A stretch of DNA of 64,000 nt from an uncultured Aquimarina sp. (GTDB lineage Bacteria; Bacteroidota; Bacteroidia; Flavobacteriales; Flavobacteriaceae): the NCBI GenBank assembly GCA_947498815.1, contig CANMLU010000005.1:186001-250000 (forward strand), in the 5' to 3' direction. Below are positions 18,562 to 27,909 of the stretch, piece after piece. How positions within the stretch are numbered: the first letter of the stretch is position 1; the number at the start of each line of letters is the position of its first letter. The translations under genes were made by a program, and so were the position numbers. The notes below the pieces were generated by a model that saw only the letters and a program-made list of their open reading frames with translations, did not search any database and was not told where the DNA came from.

Positions 18562-19249
18562 TAATAGAAATTTTTGGTTTTTCAAATTCAGATAGCAAAT
18601 TTAGTAAACTATCAACTTCCTTTTCATATTTTTTTTGTTCACTAAAAACATAACTATGAAATGTATCATAATCATACTTTTTTTGATATCCTCTCTCTTC
18701 TAGCCGCGCTTGATCAATTACTTCTTCAATTTTACTCTTATTATATTGGCTAAGTCTTGAAAGTCTTTGTTTTGCCTTTCTAGTATATAACTCGGTTATT
18801 TTAAAATGATATAGTTCATGGGTAAGTAATTCTTCACTGTTAGAGTGTGAATTATATACAAATGAACGGGAAGGATGAAAATAAGACTGAACAGTCACCT
18901 TGTTTTCTTCTATTTTACTATCTATCGTAGTTACCACATAAGCAAAACGCTTATTGCCATATAATGACTTTTTGAAGAACTCTAACCCTCTAAAGTTTTT
19001 AAAAGTTATTTCATCTATCTTATCATATGCAATTGGTCTTTCATAATTGAGATAATTTGTATGACTTATTAATGCAAGTACAATTAGGATAGGAATTAGA
19101 ATTAAAAAGCTAACTTTCAAAAACTTCTTAAATCTTTTAAAAGGTTTTTTATTGCCCGTTTTATATTCCTTTAAAACGATTACTAACTGATAAAATACCG
19201 GAGAAAAATATAGTACTAAAATTAGTATCCCAATTAAATTTTCAGTCAT
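18548..19249 (-). CDS. Membrane-anchored DUF922-like zinc peptidase
   Basis: A 233-residue protein with two N-terminal hydrophobic segments (about residues 5-22 and 47-65) and a soluble C-terminal domain. That domain has HELYH in LLTHELYHFKITELYTRKA, a zincin HExxH motif followed by F-x-I-x-E, then YDYDTFHSYVFSEQKKYE further on. From memory this is the arrangement of DUF922 predicted secreted Zn proteases (LLxHEQxHFDIxE ... YDxxTxHxxxxQxxW). Function is inferred only from this motif match. It overlaps the lipoprotein gene downstream and follows the M28 peptidase gene by 18 bases on the same strand. Confidence 0.6.
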   Translation of the reverse strand: MTENLIGILILVLYFSPVFYQLVIVLKEYKTGNKKPFKRFKKFLKVSFLILIPILIVLALISHTNYLNYERPIAYDKIDEITFKNFRGLEFFKKSLYGNKRFAYVVTTIDSKIEENKVTVQSYFHPSRSFVYNSHSNSEELLTHELYHFKITELYTRKAKQRLSRLSQYNKSKIEEVIDQARLEERGYQKKYDYDTFHSYVFSEQKKYEKEVDSLLNLLSEFEKPKISINEKD

Positions 19250-19267
19250 TAGAGTTCTTAATAAAAT

Positions 19268-20680
19268 TTACTTCACCCCATACTTATCAAAAAGATACAC
19301 CAAACTGGTCATTGTAGCTGCTCCAAGTTCAAGTTCACGTCTATTGACCGCATCAAAAGTATCATTTTTGGCGTGGTGATAATCAAAATAACGTTGTGAG
19401 TCTGGTCTCAATCCAGCAAGTACTATACCTTCTTTTTTTAGAGGTCCTATATCTGCCCCGCTTCCGCCTTTGGCAAAATAATGTACGAGATAAGGTTCAA
19501 AAAGAGGTTTCCAACTTTTTACTTGAGCAAAATTTGCATCATCGCAATCAAATGAAAATCCTCGTGGTGTAAATCCACCGGCATCACTCTCTAAAGCAAA
19601 TACGTGATTTTCTTTTTTGTCTTTTGATACTTTGGCATATTTTTTTCCGCCTCGTAGTCCATTTTCTTCATTCATAAATAGTACAACACGAATAGATCGC
19701 TTGGGTTTATATCCGATTTCTTTAAACAATCGTAATACTTCCATAGATTGTACAACTCCTGCCCCATCGTCATGCGAACCATCGCCCAAATCCCAAGAAT
19801 CTAGATGTCCTCCTACTACCATATACTCATTAGGAAATTCGCTCCCGGTGATTTGCCCTATTACATTATGGGACTGCACATCTTTCCAGGTACGGCAGTT
19901 CATGTTCATATGAAACTTAATTTTTGGATTGAGTTTTAACATTGAGCTTAATAAATTGGCTCCATTGGTACTTATTGCTGCTGCTGGGATTTTATCTCCA
20001 TTTGGTAATTCGCCATAACTCATGGATCCTGTATGTGGAAAATCGTCTTGTCTTAGGTTCATAGAGCGAACAATCACCCCCACTGCTCCAAACTTTGCCG
20101 CTTCGGCAGCACCAGAATAACGTTGGTCTACGCATCCTCCGTATGCTCTAAAGGTTTCAATCAAGTCTGCCTGCATCGGTCGGTTAAAAAATACTATCTT
20201 CCCTTCGATCTGAGAAGTACCTAATTTTCTTAAGTCTTCTAACGCTTTTACCTCGATGATAGGTACTTTAATACCTCCGATTGGTGTTGGTACAGATCCT
20301 CCCAATGCACATATTGGTACGTTTGTGGTTATACCAGGTTCAGTTTCGATAAAAGCAAACTCGGTTACTCCACGAGTCCATTTGGGCACCATAACGGGTT
20401 GTAACCATACTTTATCAATACCGAGTTGTTTTAATTCTTTTTCTCCCCATTCTACTGCTTTTTGTGCATTTATGGAACCCGATAATCGTCCGCCAATTTG
20501 ATTCGACAGATAATCCAACCAAGCATAGCTTTGACCATTAAGCAAAGATGTATCATATATTTTCTTGAGCATGATAACATCTTCTTTTGTTTCATTCTGA
20601 GAAAAGCAATTAAAAGACATTGCTATAAAGAAGATAAGAGTGATATTTTTTAACATAGTGTTTTTTAAATTATTTTGCAT
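19268..20680 (-). CDS. Secreted M28-family metallopeptidase (carboxypeptidase Q-like)
   Basis: A 470-residue exported zinc peptidase with a signal peptide ending near SFNCFSQ. The catalytic M28 domain includes VVGGHLDSWDLGDGSHDDGAGV (the first zinc-binding His-x-Asp and the bridging Asp), FMNEENGLRGG (Glu-Glu base and ligand), ALESDAGG and a final HHAKNDTFD (His ligand). The part from about residue 115 to 240 is a protease-associated-like insert. It resembles plasma glutamate carboxypeptidase and Bacteroidota M20/M25/M28 peptidases that remove amino acids from peptides in the periplasm. An internal ATG at 20656 would give a more typical signal peptide. Confidence 0.9.
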   Translation of the reverse strand: MQNNLKNTMLKNITLIFFIAMSFNCFSQNETKEDVIMLKKIYDTSLLNGQSYAWLDYLSNQIGGRLSGSINAQKAVEWGEKELKQLGIDKVWLQPVMVPKWTRGVTEFAFIETEPGITTNVPICALGGSVPTPIGGIKVPIIEVKALEDLRKLGTSQIEGKIVFFNRPMQADLIETFRAYGGCVDQRYSGAAEAAKFGAVGVIVRSMNLRQDDFPHTGSMSYGELPNGDKIPAAAISTNGANLLSSMLKLNPKIKFHMNMNCRTWKDVQSHNVIGQITGSEFPNEYMVVGGHLDSWDLGDGSHDDGAGVVQSMEVLRLFKEIGYKPKRSIRVVLFMNEENGLRGGKKYAKVSKDKKENHVFALESDAGGFTPRGFSFDCDDANFAQVKSWKPLFEPYLVHYFAKGGSGADIGPLKKEGIVLAGLRPDSQRYFDYHHAKNDTFDAVNRRELELGAATMTSLVYLFDKYGVK

Positions 20681-20718
20681 ACCTCACAGGTTTTCGTAAT
20701 CTGTAGGATATAAATAGC

Positions 20719-21597
20719 TTATTCATTTTCTAATTCTTGTTTATACAAATGCAAGTTTGCTTTTGTTTTTTCATCAAGCTCTGGTTCTTGTATATCATCA
20801 TATTCTTTTAAGGTATCATATAATGTTTTTGCTACTATATATCTCGCTGTTGGTTTGTCATCTGCAGGTATCACATACCATGGTGCATGTGGTAATGAAG
20901 TTCTGTTTATGGCATCTTGATAACAATCCTGATATTGCCCCCATAATTTGCGTTCTTTGAGATCTCCTGAAGAAAATTTCCAGTTTTTTTCTTTTTTCTC
21001 TAGTCTCCGTAACAACCTATTCTTTTGCTCCTCTTTGGATAGATGTAAATAAAACTTATAAATCAACGTTCCATTTTGAGTGATATGCTTTTCAAAGTTT
21101 CTAATCTGTTCAAAACGTGTATCCCAAAATTTATCGTTGATATCATCAACAGTATCCACATGAGGAATGTTCTCACTCATGATATATTCGGGATGTACTC
21201 GGGTTACCAAAACGTTTTCATAATGTGTTCTGTTAAAGACTCCAAACTTACCTCGCTGTGGCAATGCAATATAATGTCTCCATAGATAATCATGACCCAA
21301 CTCTAATTCTGTTGGTATTTTAAAACTATGAACAATGATACCTCTGGTATTAAAATCCTTGAACACCTCTCTAATTAGGCTATCTTTACCCGATGTATCC
21401 ATTCCTTGAAGACAAACCAGCACTGCATATTTACCATGTGCATAGAGTGTATCTTGTAGTTTACCTAGTTTTTCACGTACGTCTTCGAGTTCTTTTTCAA
21501 TTTTCTTTTCGCTTTCACCGAGATCAATAGTGGTTGGAATTTTGGAAAGTTCTATAGGATTAGAAACCTTAAAATCTTCATGACTTATATTATTCAT
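20719..21597 (-). CDS. ppk2: Polyphosphate kinase 2 family protein
   Basis: A 292-residue P-loop kinase of the PPK2 family, which uses inorganic polyphosphate to phosphorylate nucleotides (ADP, GDP or AMP) in the cytoplasm. It shows the Walker A-like GMDTSGKDSLIREVF (residues near 65-80), the conserved FNTRGIIVHSFKIPTE, the WRHYIALPQRGKFGVFNRTHYENVLVTRVHPE block and a lid with RRLEKKEKNWKFSSGDLKER. Which PPK2 class it belongs to cannot be settled by eye. It stands as a single transcription unit. Confidence 0.9.
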   Translation of the reverse strand: MNNISHEDFKVSNPIELSKIPTTIDLGESEKKIEKELEDVREKLGKLQDTLYAHGKYAVLVCLQGMDTSGKDSLIREVFKDFNTRGIIVHSFKIPTELELGHDYLWRHYIALPQRGKFGVFNRTHYENVLVTRVHPEYIMSENIPHVDTVDDINDKFWDTRFEQIRNFEKHITQNGTLIYKFYLHLSKEEQKNRLLRRLEKKEKNWKFSSGDLKERKLWGQYQDCYQDAINRTSLPHAPWYVIPADDKPTARYIVAKTLYDTLKEYDDIQEPELDEKTKANLHLYKQELENE

Positions 21598-21780
21598 AAT
21601 ACGATTTGTGTATAATTTGGTAGTACCCCGAAAGATACTAAAGTTTTCAGTTTACAGGAAGAATAATTGATTCAGAAAACTGCAAAACACTATTTCTAAC
21701 AAAAGATTTTCTTGATGCTTAGTATAACAGCTTAATCTCTATATCCTCTGGTAGAATGATTTAATTCAATTTTAGAAGGG

Positions 21781-22299
21781 TTACCTAGCATAAAAATCAT
21801 AACTAAACCCTATAAGAAATGTGTCATAACGTCGCCCTAAACTTTTTATATTGAATTCGGCAAAAATGTGTACTGGTATAGAAATTTGATGAAGTGCTCT
21901 TATTTTTATCTGTGCTCCATGATTAAAGTTTCCTGTTCTAAAACCTAAAAAGGCTTCATCCTCGATATCTTCAAAAACACTGGAGTCATTTCCTATATAC
22001 CCCATACCTGCGGTTATAGTAGTAGGATACCAATTAAACATAATTAAATTTACCCCAATTGCCAGTTCGTTGAAACCTTCATACTCGTCTACATCAAATG
22101 CAAATGAACGATTATATTCTCCGATAAAAGTTGTATAACAATTAAATGCATATTCTACCCTGGCACCTAGCCCTACTTCGTTTTGCAAACCAAAACTTTT
22201 TATGGCCACCAGACCATAATTAGTCGCACCTGGATCATATTGAGCAGAAGCTGTGTAGGCTGCGCAAAGCAATAAAAGGGATAGCAAAAATCTTTTCAT
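21781..22299 (-). CDS. Small outer-membrane beta-barrel protein
   Basis: About 172 residues from the ATG at 22299 (the longer frame to 22329 uses TTG). A clear signal peptide, MKRFLLSLLLLCAAYTASAQ, is followed by alternating strand-like sequence that ends with an aromatic residue pair (FSYDFYAR). It looks like an eight-stranded outer-membrane barrel. It lies 99 bases downstream of the sigma-54 activator gene in the same direction and may be the last gene of that unit. The function is unknown. Confidence 0.65.
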   Translation of the reverse strand: MKRFLLSLLLLCAAYTASAQYDPGATNYGLVAIKSFGLQNEVGLGARVEYAFNCYTTFIGEYNRSFAFDVDEYEGFNELAIGVNLIMFNWYPTTITAGMGYIGNDSSVFEDIEDEAFLGFRTGNFNHGAQIKIRALHQISIPVHIFAEFNIKSLGRRYDTFLIGFSYDFYAR

Positions 22300-22398
22300 T
22301 ATTTGGGGCGTATCAACAATTGGTCGCAATATAACGGTTATACATTACAAAAGTTGTTAAAAAACTAGTGCTTGGTCTATTGTGTATGGATACATAGA

Positions 22399-23562
22399 CT
22401 ATTTGGATGCAAAAAGTTTAACATCCTCTTCGCTCACTTCTTTTCCACCAAGAATAATTAATCGTTCTATTACATTGCGTAATTCTCTTACATTACCAGT
22501 CCAATCGTATTGTTGCAATTGTTTCACGGCTTTTGCAGAAAATGTCTTTACGGGTGACCCTTGTTCTTTAGAGATTTTCTTTGCAAAATAATCGACCAAT
22601 AATGGAATATCCTCTCTTCGATCATTTAATGCAGGTACTTTTACTAAAATCACCGCAAGTCTATGATACAGATCTTCTCTGAATTTATTTTCTGCAATTT
22701 CTTTTTTGAGGTCCTTATTAGTTGCAGCCACTACTCTGACATTCACCTTAATATCCTTATCACTACCTACTCTTTGTATTTTATTTTCTTGTAATGCCCT
22801 TAAAACTTTAGCTTGAGCAGAAAGGCTCATATCCCCAATTTCATCCAAAAATATGGTACCACCGTTGGCTGCTTCGAACTTACCTGCGCGATCTTTATTG
22901 GCAGATGTAAATGCGCCTTTTACGTGACCAAAAAGCTCACTTTCTATTAACTCTCCAGGAATTGCAGCACAGTTTACCTCTATCATGGGGCCAGCAGAAC
23001 GTTCACTTTTTTGATGAATCCAATGTGCTACCAATTCTTTTCCAGTTCCATTAGGACCAGTAATCAAAACACGAGCATCTGTTGTTGCTACTTTTTCAAT
23101 AATATCTTTGATGGCAGCAATAGCTTGAGAATCTCCAACCATATCGTAGTTCTTGGAAACTTTTTTCTTAAGTCTTTTGTTTTCTACGATCAATTCTTTT
23201 CTATCTAATGCATTACGCACTGTATTTAGTAAACGATTTAAATCTGGCGGTTTAGAAATATAATCAAAGGCTCCCAAACGCATTGTATTAACTGCCGTGT
23301 CCAGGTCTCCATGACCAGAAATCATGACAATAGGAATTTCTGGTTTTACTTTTTTGACTGCTTCCAGAACCTCTACCCCATCCATTTTTGGCATTTTGAT
23401 ATCACAAAGGATAAGATCATAATCCTCAGATTTTATTTTTTCTATTCCAGAAAGTCCATCTTCGGCCTCGGATACTTCATATGTATCACTTTCTTCGGAT
23501 AAAATTTTAACCAATACTCTTCTGATTGCCGACTCGTCTTCTATTACTAATATTTTTGCCAT
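22399..23562 (-). CDS. Sigma-54 activator response regulator lacking a DNA-binding domain
   Basis: A 387-residue NtrC-type protein. The receiver domain (1-120) has the phospho-acceptor Asp54 and Lys105. The AAA+ domain (about 140-370) has Walker A GPNGTGKE, Walker B GGTIFLDEIGD and the closing WTGNVRELRNVIERLI. The sigma-54 contact loop reads GAFTSA (216-221) instead of GAFTGA. The protein ends about 15 residues after the AAA+ region, with no Fis-type helix-turn-helix. The 70 bases to the next gene leave no room for one in another frame. HTH-less activators such as FlgR of Helicobacter are known. The start overlaps the stop of the DUF6268 gene (TAATG), so the two are coupled. Confidence 0.9.
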   Translation of the reverse strand: MAKILVIEDESAIRRVLVKILSEESDTYEVSEAEDGLSGIEKIKSEDYDLILCDIKMPKMDGVEVLEAVKKVKPEIPIVMISGHGDLDTAVNTMRLGAFDYISKPPDLNRLLNTVRNALDRKELIVENKRLKKKVSKNYDMVGDSQAIAAIKDIIEKVATTDARVLITGPNGTGKELVAHWIHQKSERSAGPMIEVNCAAIPGELIESELFGHVKGAFTSANKDRAGKFEAANGGTIFLDEIGDMSLSAQAKVLRALQENKIQRVGSDKDIKVNVRVVAATNKDLKKEIAENKFREDLYHRLAVILVKVPALNDRREDIPLLVDYFAKKISKEQGSPVKTFSAKAVKQLQQYDWTGNVRELRNVIERLIILGGKEVSEEDVKLFASK

Positions 23563-24461
23563 TATATTTTTAGTTTAATTCCGCCACGAAAATAAAACGT
23601 GTTTCCATTATTGATGGTCAATACGTTTTCTTGATCACCATCTCGTAGCCGGATTTCATTACTTAATGTATGTCCTGCGTACAGGTAGAACAATAAGTGT
23701 TCCGTAAAATAATATTCGTATCCCAATGCTCCAACAATATTGAGCATAGATGCATTTTCTGCAGACTTTTCCACTCCATCTTCGTCAATAAAGGTTCTGT
23801 TATTCTGCAAATTACCATAAAATCGATCCAAACTCACAAAGGCCTGAAGCGTATTTGTTTCATTAAAAAAATATTTAATATTGGTTTTGGGTGTTCCCAC
23901 TGTATAAGACCAGCTTGGATGAAATCTTTTAAAGTAATTGATAATTGGAAGTGGCAAATTTATACTTGCCGGTGTAGTATATCGTAATCCAAATATAAAA
24001 CGTGCCGTTTTGGGAGCTTGCTTATCTTTATAACTCTTTACAAAGTATAAGGAGCCTGTATATCTGAAATCATCACTCTCTAATCCGGTACCTTCAAAAT
24101 TTGACGAAACCCTTAATCCTAATTTTGCACCAAACCTCCAATTATTTTTCATTTTGAAAGTATATCCTAATTCTAGGCCAAAGGTTTGAAACGTGTTTAA
24201 ATCACCTTGGGGATTAAATAGTAATTCATCCTGTATTCTTAAATCGTTATACCTATATTCTGTGCCCACAACCAAATAGGTTCCATCATTATCCATTTTA
24301 ATGGGATAATTAGCAGATATCCTAAATCGCTGATAAACATTATCACCATCGGCCTGCGGGATATAAGCGTATTCAACCCTTGCTAAACTGGTATCCTGAG
24401 ATTTTATGCTATGTATAGCACACAAGAGAAGACAAAGAAAAAACAGGTCCTTCTTTCTCAT
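23562..24461 (-). CDS. DUF6268-like outer-membrane barrel protein
   Basis: A 299-residue exported protein (signal peptide to about residue 21) made of repeated amphipathic strands with YRFRISANYPI and GTEYRYNDL features, ending in a GIKLKI strand. It matches the DUF6268 outer-membrane barrel family of Bacteroidota as I remember it. It lies 40 bases after the MscS gene and overlaps the sigma-54 activator gene, which places it inside the envelope-related operon 27617-22399. Confidence 0.7.
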   Translation of the reverse strand: MRKKDLFFLCLLLCAIHSIKSQDTSLARVEYAYIPQADGDNVYQRFRISANYPIKMDNDGTYLVVGTEYRYNDLRIQDELLFNPQGDLNTFQTFGLELGYTFKMKNNWRFGAKLGLRVSSNFEGTGLESDDFRYTGSLYFVKSYKDKQAPKTARFIFGLRYTTPASINLPLPIINYFKRFHPSWSYTVGTPKTNIKYFFNETNTLQAFVSLDRFYGNLQNNRTFIDEDGVEKSAENASMLNIVGALGYEYYFTEHLLFYLYAGHTLSNEIRLRDGDQENVLTINNGNTFYFRGGIKLKI

Positions 24462-24501
24462 CTTGATGGCGTATATATGGTTTCTGTTCTGATACTCTGA
24501 T

Positions 24502-25389
24502 TTATTGATTCAAAATAGTAATCTCTCGTTGTGGGAAAGGAATACTAATATTATGCTCTCTAAACAGGCGATCAATCTCGAATCGTATTTCACTTTTGGG
24601 TATTCCTGCCTGAAAACTATCACTCATAGTAAAGATCAATTTAAAATTTAATGAGCTATCTGCAAAATCTGTAAACAAAACTAATGGCGCTGGTTCTTTT
24701 AATATACTTGTATTAGATAATGCAGCTTTAATTAATAACTCTTTTACCAATTGTGTATCACTGCCGTAGGCCACTCCTATACTAATGGATTCTTTGGTCA
24801 TACTACCATTTTGAGTCCAATTATAAAGCGATGAAGTCATAAACTTATGATTGGGCACAATTAGCACCTTATTATCTATGGTTACGGCTCTGGTTGTTCT
24901 TAGTTTTATTTCCTCAACACGGCCTACTTTGCCCTCGATCTCGATAATATCTCCAACATGCACGGTCTGATCCATAAAAATAAAGATCCCAGAAAGGATA
25001 TCCTGGATAAAGGTCTGCAAGGCAAGACCAACACCAACTAATAAGGCTGCCGATGCTGCAAAGATGGCTGTAATATTAAACCCTATACCGTCTAAAGCTC
25101 CAAAAATAACAATGATATACACAAAATACTTTAAGAATGAAAATATCGATTCGAACTTAAGCTTGTCGTCGCTTTGAAGTTTTCTGGTAACAACTCTTTT
25201 AAAGAATTTTAAAGCATAAGAAGTGATGAAAAGAACAATGATTACAAATAACAACAGTCGAACTGTAAGTACTATTGGGTGCTCTGTTCCGAAGTGAAAA
25301 ATTTCATAATTCAAAACATCAATTATGGTGTTCCAGACAATTTCTAGTATTGAATCTTTTTCCTGATCTGCAATATCTTCCTGAATCAT
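24502..25389 (-). CDS. mscS: Small-conductance mechanosensitive channel (MscS family)
   Basis: A 295-residue inner-membrane channel with three N-terminal helices. It has the glycine/alanine-rich pore helix TAIFAASAALLVGVGLALQTFIQDILSG, followed by the beta domain HVGDIIEIEGKVGRVEEIKLRTTRAV and the C-terminal alpha/beta vestibule. It opens on membrane tension to release solutes during hypo-osmotic shock. It starts four bases after the ABC permease gene stops and belongs to the operon with the ABC transporter and the DUF6268 gene. Confidence 0.93.
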   Translation of the reverse strand: MIQEDIADQEKDSILEIVWNTIIDVLNYEIFHFGTEHPIVLTVRLLLFVIIVLFITSYALKFFKRVVTRKLQSDDKLKFESIFSFLKYFVYIIVIFGALDGIGFNITAIFAASAALLVGVGLALQTFIQDILSGIFIFMDQTVHVGDIIEIEGKVGRVEEIKLRTTRAVTIDNKVLIVPNHKFMTSSLYNWTQNGSMTKESISIGVAYGSDTQLVKELLIKAALSNTSILKEPAPLVLFTDFADSSLNFKLIFTMSDSFQAGIPKSEIRFEIDRLFREHNISIPFPQREITILNQ

Positions 25390-25393
25390 TATA

Positions 25394-26695
25394 TTAATAT
25401 TTTAACCATTTATATATTTCTCTATAACTTGGCTTCTTACCGTACATTAATATACCAATTTTATAGATTTTGGCCGCAAAAATGACCATAAACCATATAC
25501 TACCAAATAAGAGTAGTATAGAAATCAGTATTTGCCACCAATCTACTCCAAAAGGAACCCTCATGAGCATTACTATAGGCGATGTTAATGGAATCATAGA
25601 AAACACAGTCGATACTGTACCATGTGGATTTTCGATAACTGCAAATACCCCTACATAAAAAGCCAACATTAACGGAACGATAATAGGTAGCATAAATTGT
25701 TGCGAATCTGTTTCGCTGTCCACAGCGGCACCTATTGCTGCATAAATAGAACTATATAAAAAGTATCCCCCTATAAAATATATTAAGAATAAAATTGTAA
25801 GAGATACTAATGGTAAATTACTAATATCCTGAAAAATTAACTGAGCCTGATTATTCACTTCTTCCTGAAGCACCTCTGAAACCTGAACGGTAGATTCTGG
25901 TTGCAGCTCCACTCCTAGATAAAAACTCGCTCCAACAAATAAAACACTACCAATAATAACCCAAATAAAGAATTGAAGTACTCCTGCCAATGTTGTTCCT
26001 AATATCTTACCTATCATTAATTGAACAGGTTTCACTGAAGATATAATCACCTCAATAATTCTACTGGTTTTTTCTTCAATTACAGAACGCATGACCATAT
26101 TACCATATATGACCACAAACATGAGCAGTAAGTATCCTGCTAATCCACCAAAAAACATTTTTACGTAATTCGAAATCTTAGATGTCTTTTCACCCAAAAA
26201 GTTTTCGATCTGTATATCTACTTTTGCTTTTGAGCTTTCAATTACGGCAACGTCAACGCCTTCTTTCTCAAAGTTTTGATGTGTTAGTTCTTCGGATATG
26301 ATTTTTTCTATACGCTGCAAGACATCAATATTTGGAGCTTCTTCTGCGTAAAACTGAATAGCTTTTTCCAGTTCTTTATTGGATTTGTTTTTAGGGATAT
26401 AAAGTAATCCGTATAGATCTTTAGCAATAACAGAATCTTTTGCATCATTTAGAGACAGGTCACTATATTGAATATAGCTCATCCCCTTTGAATTCTTGAA
26501 ATAAGGTTCAAAAACACCTGTTTCATCCAACAAAGCAATTTCATGAACTTCATCTTTGCTTAAAGAAGTCAACCAGGTAATGAGCCCTATCATACCTACA
26601 AATATTAGCGGACTCAAAAAAGTCATCACAACAAAAGTTTTGTTACGTACTCGAGCAATAAATTCTCTTCTAATAATTAGTTTTAGATTACTCAT
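25394..26695 (-). CDS. ABC-2 type permease (NatB-like)
   Basis: About 433 residues. I use the ATG at 26695 rather than the longer frame to 26746, because this ATG overlaps the stop of the ATPase gene in the coupled arrangement ATGAGTAA. Helix 1 (residues about 20-42) is followed by a large periplasmic loop, then five or more helices in the C-terminal half, with the ABC-2 motif GNMVMRSVIEEKTSRIIEVIISSVKP. It is the membrane subunit of the exporter whose ATPase is encoded immediately upstream. Such NatAB-like systems export Na+, drugs or lipids; the substrate is not known. Confidence 0.9.
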   Translation of the reverse strand: MSNLKLIIRREFIARVRNKTFVVMTFLSPLIFVGMIGLITWLTSLSKDEVHEIALLDETGVFEPYFKNSKGMSYIQYSDLSLNDAKDSVIAKDLYGLLYIPKNKSNKELEKAIQFYAEEAPNIDVLQRIEKIISEELTHQNFEKEGVDVAVIESSKAKVDIQIENFLGEKTSKISNYVKMFFGGLAGYLLLMFVVIYGNMVMRSVIEEKTSRIIEVIISSVKPVQLMIGKILGTTLAGVLQFFIWVIIGSVLFVGASFYLGVELQPESTVQVSEVLQEEVNNQAQLIFQDISNLPLVSLTILFLIYFIGGYFLYSSIYAAIGAAVDSETDSQQFMLPIIVPLMLAFYVGVFAVIENPHGTVSTVFSMIPLTSPIVMLMRVPFGVDWWQILISILLLFGSIWFMVIFAAKIYKIGILMYGKKPSYREIYKWLKY

Positions 26696-27617
26696 TTTCT
26701 GTAATAGTTTTGATGAATATTTCGTTAACACTTGGAATAACTTCATTAAATCGTAAAACCTGCCCTTTATCAGAAAGATATCCTAATAGATCATTAGATG
26801 ACATTGTATCTTCTAAAGTAATTTTTAGTTTAAGTTGATCATCAATGGTTTTAAAATCGGCCGGTGTGGTATTAAACTTATTGTTGAGCGTATCCAATAA
26901 TCCATTTTTATTTTCGGCTTTAAGGCCAACCTCAAATGTACTAGTTTTGTAAGCTCTTTTAATATCAGACACTTTACCATCTAATATTTTCTTCGATTTA
27001 TTAATCAATGCGATATGATCACATAACTCTTCGACACTCTCCATGCGATGGGTAGAAAATATTACCGTGGCGCCTTCGTCTCGTAATTGCAAAATTTCAT
27101 CTTTAATTACATTGGCATTAATTGGATCAAAACCACTGAAGGGTTCATCAAATATCAATAATTTTGGCCTATGAAGTACTGTGACAATAAATTGTACCTT
27201 TTGTGCCATACCCTTGGAAAGCTCCTGAATTTTTTTATCCCACCAATGGGTAATATCAAATTTATCAAACCAATATTTCAAACGCTCTCTAGCTTCTCTT
27301 TTACTGAGCCCTTTTAATTGCGCCAGGTATAAAGCTTGCTCACCCACTTTCATCGATTTATATAGGCCTCTTTCTTCTGGTAGATATCCGATGTCCTTGA
27401 TATGCATAGGCTGCAAGGGTTCATTATCTAAATATACTTTTCCTTGATCCGGAATCGTAATCTGATTAATTATTCTGATTAGAGTGGTTTTACCAGCTCC
27501 ATTTGGGCCCAGTAAACCAAAAATGCTCCCTTTGGGTACTTCAATGGATACATCTTGTAGTGCGGTAAAAGCTCCAAATCGTTTTGTAGCATTTTGCACT
27601 TCTAAAAGATTAGTCAT
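26688..27617 (-). CDS. ABC transporter ATP-binding protein (NatA-like)
   Basis: A 309-residue ABC ATPase with Walker A GPNGAGKTT, the signature motif LSKGMAQKVQ, Walker B LLIFDEPFSGFDP and the switch His in FSTHRMES. The C-terminal extension of about 90 residues (AENKNGLLDTLNNKF onward) is typical of DUF4162-type drug or Na+ exporter ATPases. It energises the permease encoded just downstream, whose start overlaps its stop. It is the first gene of the five-gene unit running down to 22399. Confidence 0.93.
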   Translation of the reverse strand: MTNLLEVQNATKRFGAFTALQDVSIEVPKGSIFGLLGPNGAGKTTLIRIINQITIPDQGKVYLDNEPLQPMHIKDIGYLPEERGLYKSMKVGEQALYLAQLKGLSKREARERLKYWFDKFDITHWWDKKIQELSKGMAQKVQFIVTVLHRPKLLIFDEPFSGFDPINANVIKDEILQLRDEGATVIFSTHRMESVEELCDHIALINKSKKILDGKVSDIKRAYKTSTFEVGLKAENKNGLLDTLNNKFNTTPADFKTIDDQLKLKITLEDTMSSNDLLGYLSDKGQVLRFNEVIPSVNEIFIKTITENE

Positions 27618-27737
27618 AAAATATGCTTATAATTCATATGAGACATCAATGATATAAAAACTAATGCCATTCAAGTTAAAATATCAATATGAGATATAGA
27701 TTTGTTTTTTTGGCAAGGTAAGCAAAACAGTGTTGAA

Positions 27738-27780
27738 TTAAAAAACAAAACCCACCCTGAATACAAGTATAAAGGATGGG
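27738..27780 (-). terminator. Intrinsic terminator after dnaJ
   Basis: Read on the minus strand, CCCATCCT pairs with AGGGTGGG (eight pairs including one G-U), followed by TTTTGTTTTTT. It lies about 130 bases beyond the dnaJ stop. The rest of the 292-base space between the ABC gene and dnaJ is AT-rich and shows nothing else I can name. Confidence 0.65.
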
Positions 27781-27909
27781 AAAAAAATTGCTATGAAAAA
27801 GAAAAATTATCACTAGAAATACTAGTGATGTTTCAAATATACGAATTTTTACTAATCAACCCTTAATAAAAATCGAATGATTCTGAACATACAAAATCTT
27901 CTTTTTCGT

